Assembly (NCBI GenBank): GCA_021464245.1
Contig: JADCRB010000038.1
Span: 1,387,392-1,451,391, forward strand
DNA: 64,000 nt
Source of the DNA: Carallia brachiata
Taxonomy: Eukaryota > Streptophyta > Magnoliopsida > Malpighiales > Rhizophoraceae
Direction of reading: 5' to 3'
This document shows, in pieces, positions 61,954 to 64,000 of the stretch. The notes beneath the pieces are model-generated. The model saw only the letters and a list, made by a program, of their open reading frames with translations, did no database searches and had not been told where the DNA came from. A program made the position numbers and the translations under genes. Every line of letters begins with the position of its first letter. Within the stretch, counting starts at the first letter, position 1.

Positions 61954-62058
61954 ATGTCTTTCTTGGCAATCTTGGAAGTCGATCTCCGAGCGCTCTACCG
62001 TGAGGCTCGCCATCCTTATTACTCCATAAAAGACAGCGCTGAACGCGCAATCTTGAAG
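61954..62058 (+). pseudogene. MON2: Orphan first exon resembling the MON2 N-terminus
   Basis: Encodes 35 residues: MSFLAILEVDLRALYREARH, then PYYSIKDSAERAILK, ending at a GT donor. It resembles the start of plant MON2 homologues (the family begins with a short M-x(3)-A-x-LE-x-DLRAL-x-EARR block and ...KDGAEHAILK). MON2 is a large HEAT-repeat scaffold related to Arf-GEFs, working at the Golgi and endosomes. I did not find the next MON2 exon in the remaining 2 kb; instead unrelated open sequence and transportin-like sequence follow. Family match is from memory and from one short exon, so confidence is moderate. It may be a gene fragment or the 5' end of a chimeric transcript. Confidence 0.55.
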
Positions 62059-62309
62059 GTATACAGTTTCTTTTGATTTTTATCTTTTTTTTTTTTTACT
62101 TCATCTTTATATCTTTCTTGATTGACTTGAAATTGAAAATCGTGAGACAATAAGACTATCTCGACAGCCTCTCTCTCTTCTTGGTTTTCCGATCTCTAGG
62201 ACATGACCTTGGACGGTAATTTCTCTCTATTTCTCATTCTTTTGCGTTTTTCTTTTCTTAATTGTTTAATTTCTTTTCGTTTTTTCTTTTCCTTTTTGTT
62301 TGATTTCTT

Positions 62310-62448
62310 GATCACCAGTTCTTGATTCATGGGCGAAATTGGCGATGTTTCTCAGATCCGATGGTGAAAATTCTTCCAGAGAGTTGTGGCAATCTGCCAC
62401 ACCAAGGAGAATTGCGGTTCAAAGGTTTCTCTGGCCTCCGTTACAGGT
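62310..62448 (+). other. Candidate unidentified exon
   Basis: An open stretch between a CACCAG acceptor (62309) and an ACAG|GTGTTT donor. It reads DSWAKLAMFLRSDGEN, then RELWQSATPRRIAVQRFLWP. GC content and codon quality are higher than in the surrounding T-rich DNA. I do not recognise the protein. It could be exon 2 of a transcript starting at the MON2-like exon. Confidence 0.35.
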
Positions 62449-62869
62449 GTTTCTTTCTTTTTTGCCCTATTTTGTTTTATTCTTTTCTTTCTGTTTTAAG
62501 AAGCTTGAGGTTCTTTACATTCTGTATTTCAGTTTCAGCCCTAGGGGAAGATGCTAATTGTGATGCAGGTATAATTGATTCTCTTTCGTTCCTTTTTATT
62601 GTCATTCTTTCTTGGTGTTATCTTTCTGTTTTTATGAGATAGATTTTGCTGAAACTGTGCCGATTTGATTTTTTTTTTTTTATTTCCTTTCATTTCCTTT
62701 TCTGTTCCTTTTTCTTTTCTCTCTTTCTCTTCTGATTTGATGCTTGCTTCTTTTTTTTTTTTTTTTAAATCGAATTTTAAAGCCTCTAGGCTGGGGCTAC
62801 TGAAGATGGTATGCAATTCTCTTGTATCTGCTTTCACTTTGATTTTTGAGATTGCTGGATTGCTGAGGT

Positions 62870-63115
62870 CATTGCTGCTGAGGTTGCCCAAAACGCTGAG
62901 GATGAATGTTTTTATGTCTTGTCTTTTTTGGCATTTGCAGTTCTAACAGGATACTTGTGCTATCTAGTCTCCAAGGGCTATCAGTCAAAAACCAATGGAA
63001 AAACATGTTCATGAAGATCTGAGTCAATATCGAGCTTTGAACTAATTTGAAGAAACAATAGCAAAATCCTTCTTGAGTAGGATGAGGTAATAACACAAAG
63101 AGAAGCCAGTTTCTT
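62870..63115 (+). repeat. Third copy of the promoter-like segment
   Basis: Shares GAATGTTTTTAT-TGTCTTG, TTTGCAGTTCTAA-AGGAT, CTATCTAGTCTCCA, AGTCAAAAAC and GCAAAATCCTTCTTGAGT with 54880-55030, and a shorter block with 61200-61330. Confidence 0.65.
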
Positions 63116-63987
63116 GAGTGCCGTACTCTGTTGCTGTCATTAAGGTCAATTCTTTTATCTTCTTCAACAGAATATTTCTTTTTGCTACTTTACATCTCAC
63201 TTAATTTTAAACCTATTTATACAATGAGTTGAATAGTGATTCCTGAATTAATAGTTGTACTACTTAAATGTAATCTTTTCTGCTGACTTGACCAAATCCC
63301 TTCCTCTTTTAAATTGTGATTCATGTCCTTCTTATTATGCTTTTGAAGGTCACTTTTCTTGTTCTCCATTGTTGCATTGGATGCTTGTGCTTGAGATCTT
63401 GAGTGTAATCTCTACAAAATCAGGTGATTAATTAGTACTTTGAAAGAATATATTAATTGTATGAGATTTGGCTGGGGTTTTTTGAGGGGAATTCAGTGTT
63501 GGTGTTGATTGTGGAGTTCCTGAATCTTTCTTGATTTTCTTTATTCTTTCTTGAATGATGTCACCTGAGAATTTGTTTCCAGTGTCTTTCCTCGTTCTTG
63601 TGCTGCTTGTTGATGATGGTTTGGTTTTTCTTGAATCTTTTTCTCCTTTTTCAGTTATCTGGCCTGTTGCACAGTATTGCTACTCAAACATCAAGATATC
63701 ACCAAGACATTGGTAATAGAAGCAATTCAATTTATATGTAAAAGAATTATTTGGGACTGATAAAAAGAATAAAGATAACAACAAATCGAGGGAAGAGGAG
63801 CTGATAAGTACCAGATTTGATAGAAACTCCAACAGTATTCCCTGTTTCCCGACTTCAATAATCACCTCACTTTCATGTTCTTACAAGTTGATTTGATGTA
63901 TGTTGCGGGCTGTTAGCATCTTTATATGCAATTCTTCTTTAGTTGAGGTGCCGTTGCCTTCATTTAGTACGACTTTCTTAATTGCAG
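63116..63987 (+). other. Second copy of the transportin upstream and intron sequence
   Basis: 63485-63790 aligns with 55577-55860 and 63900-63987 with 56560-56643. The two small exons seen in the first copy (VLLSNMVY and EEGVSLPDHDQ) were not found here. Confidence 0.55.
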
Positions 63988-64000
63988 GATCTGAAATCTC
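63988..64000 (+). CDS. Start of a second transportin-1 exon, cut by the window edge
   Basis: After an intact TTAATTGCAG acceptor the sequence reads GATCTGAAATCTC (DLKS), matching the DLK start of the transportin exon whose decayed copy is at 56644. The rest lies outside the window. Confidence 0.5.

Noticed and set aside
62541..62891. Minus-strand lysine-rich open frame
   Set aside because: Antisense translation of T-rich intron-like DNA.
1..64000. A defence island, CRISPR array, biosynthetic cluster or other novel system
   Set aside because: The window is plant nuclear DNA. Neighbouring genes are unrelated in function, and no clustered set of co-working genes was seen.

Overview
The window is nuclear DNA of a flowering plant, most likely a woody eudicot. 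Genes are split by many GT-AG introns, intergenic DNA is very AT-rich, there are copia, hAT, LINE and MITE-type repeats, and the proteins are plant families (DUF630/DUF632, AP2/ERF, subtilase SBT5, plant LCMT1, CSN7). I could not name the species. There are no operons, CRISPR arrays, rRNA genes or convincing tRNA genes.

Layout: (1) 1-2671, minus: 5' part of a DUF630/DUF632 gene running off the left edge, with two one-base frame breaks. (2) 2.7-8.3 kb: intergenic, with two MITE-like hairpins and a 141-bp tandem repeat. (3) 8350-14116, minus: a 13-exon LCMT1 (PP2A leucine carboxyl methyltransferase, SBI1-like) gene with a GC-AG intron, a decayed duplicate of one exon and one missing base. (4) 14.1-19.8 kb: intergenic, with TIR elements and LINE debris. 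(5) 19831-28690, plus: a subtilase (SBT5-like) pseudogene with a 3.9-kb degenerate copia element in one intron. (6) 28.7-31.1 kb: flank ending in a dead 5' fragment of CSN7. (7) 31582-31905, minus: a small intact eight-cysteine lipid-transfer-like gene. (8) 32907-35978: a complete but inactive hAT element with an exact 8-bp target-site duplication. (9) 36.7-40.0 kb: a second, more decayed subtilase fragment and a second copy of the CSN7 upstream region, leading into (10) an intact nine-exon CSN7 gene, 40020-43815, plus. (11) 44955-45524, minus: an intact group IX ERF gene; a broken paralogue at 50755-52297 carries a transposon and frameshifts, and LINE remains lie between them. (12) 52.3-56.3 kb: a purine-repeat block inside a TIR-like element, then a duplicated promoter-like segment. 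(13) 56354-58024, plus: a transportin-1 (importin beta family) remnant. (14) 58-64 kb: an orphan first exon resembling MON2, then the start of a second transportin copy at the right edge.

The main theme is local duplication followed by decay: subtilase-CSN7 twice, ERF twice, transportin region at least twice, an LCMT1 exon, and several short tandem repeats. CSN7 and the first ERF read cleanly. LCMT1 and the DUF632 gene look functional except for single-base indels that may be assembly errors. I saw no previously undescribed biological system; the most notable items are the duplicated subtilase-CSN7 block, the dated hAT insertion, the LCMT1 exon duplication and the orphan MON2-like exon next to transportin sequence.
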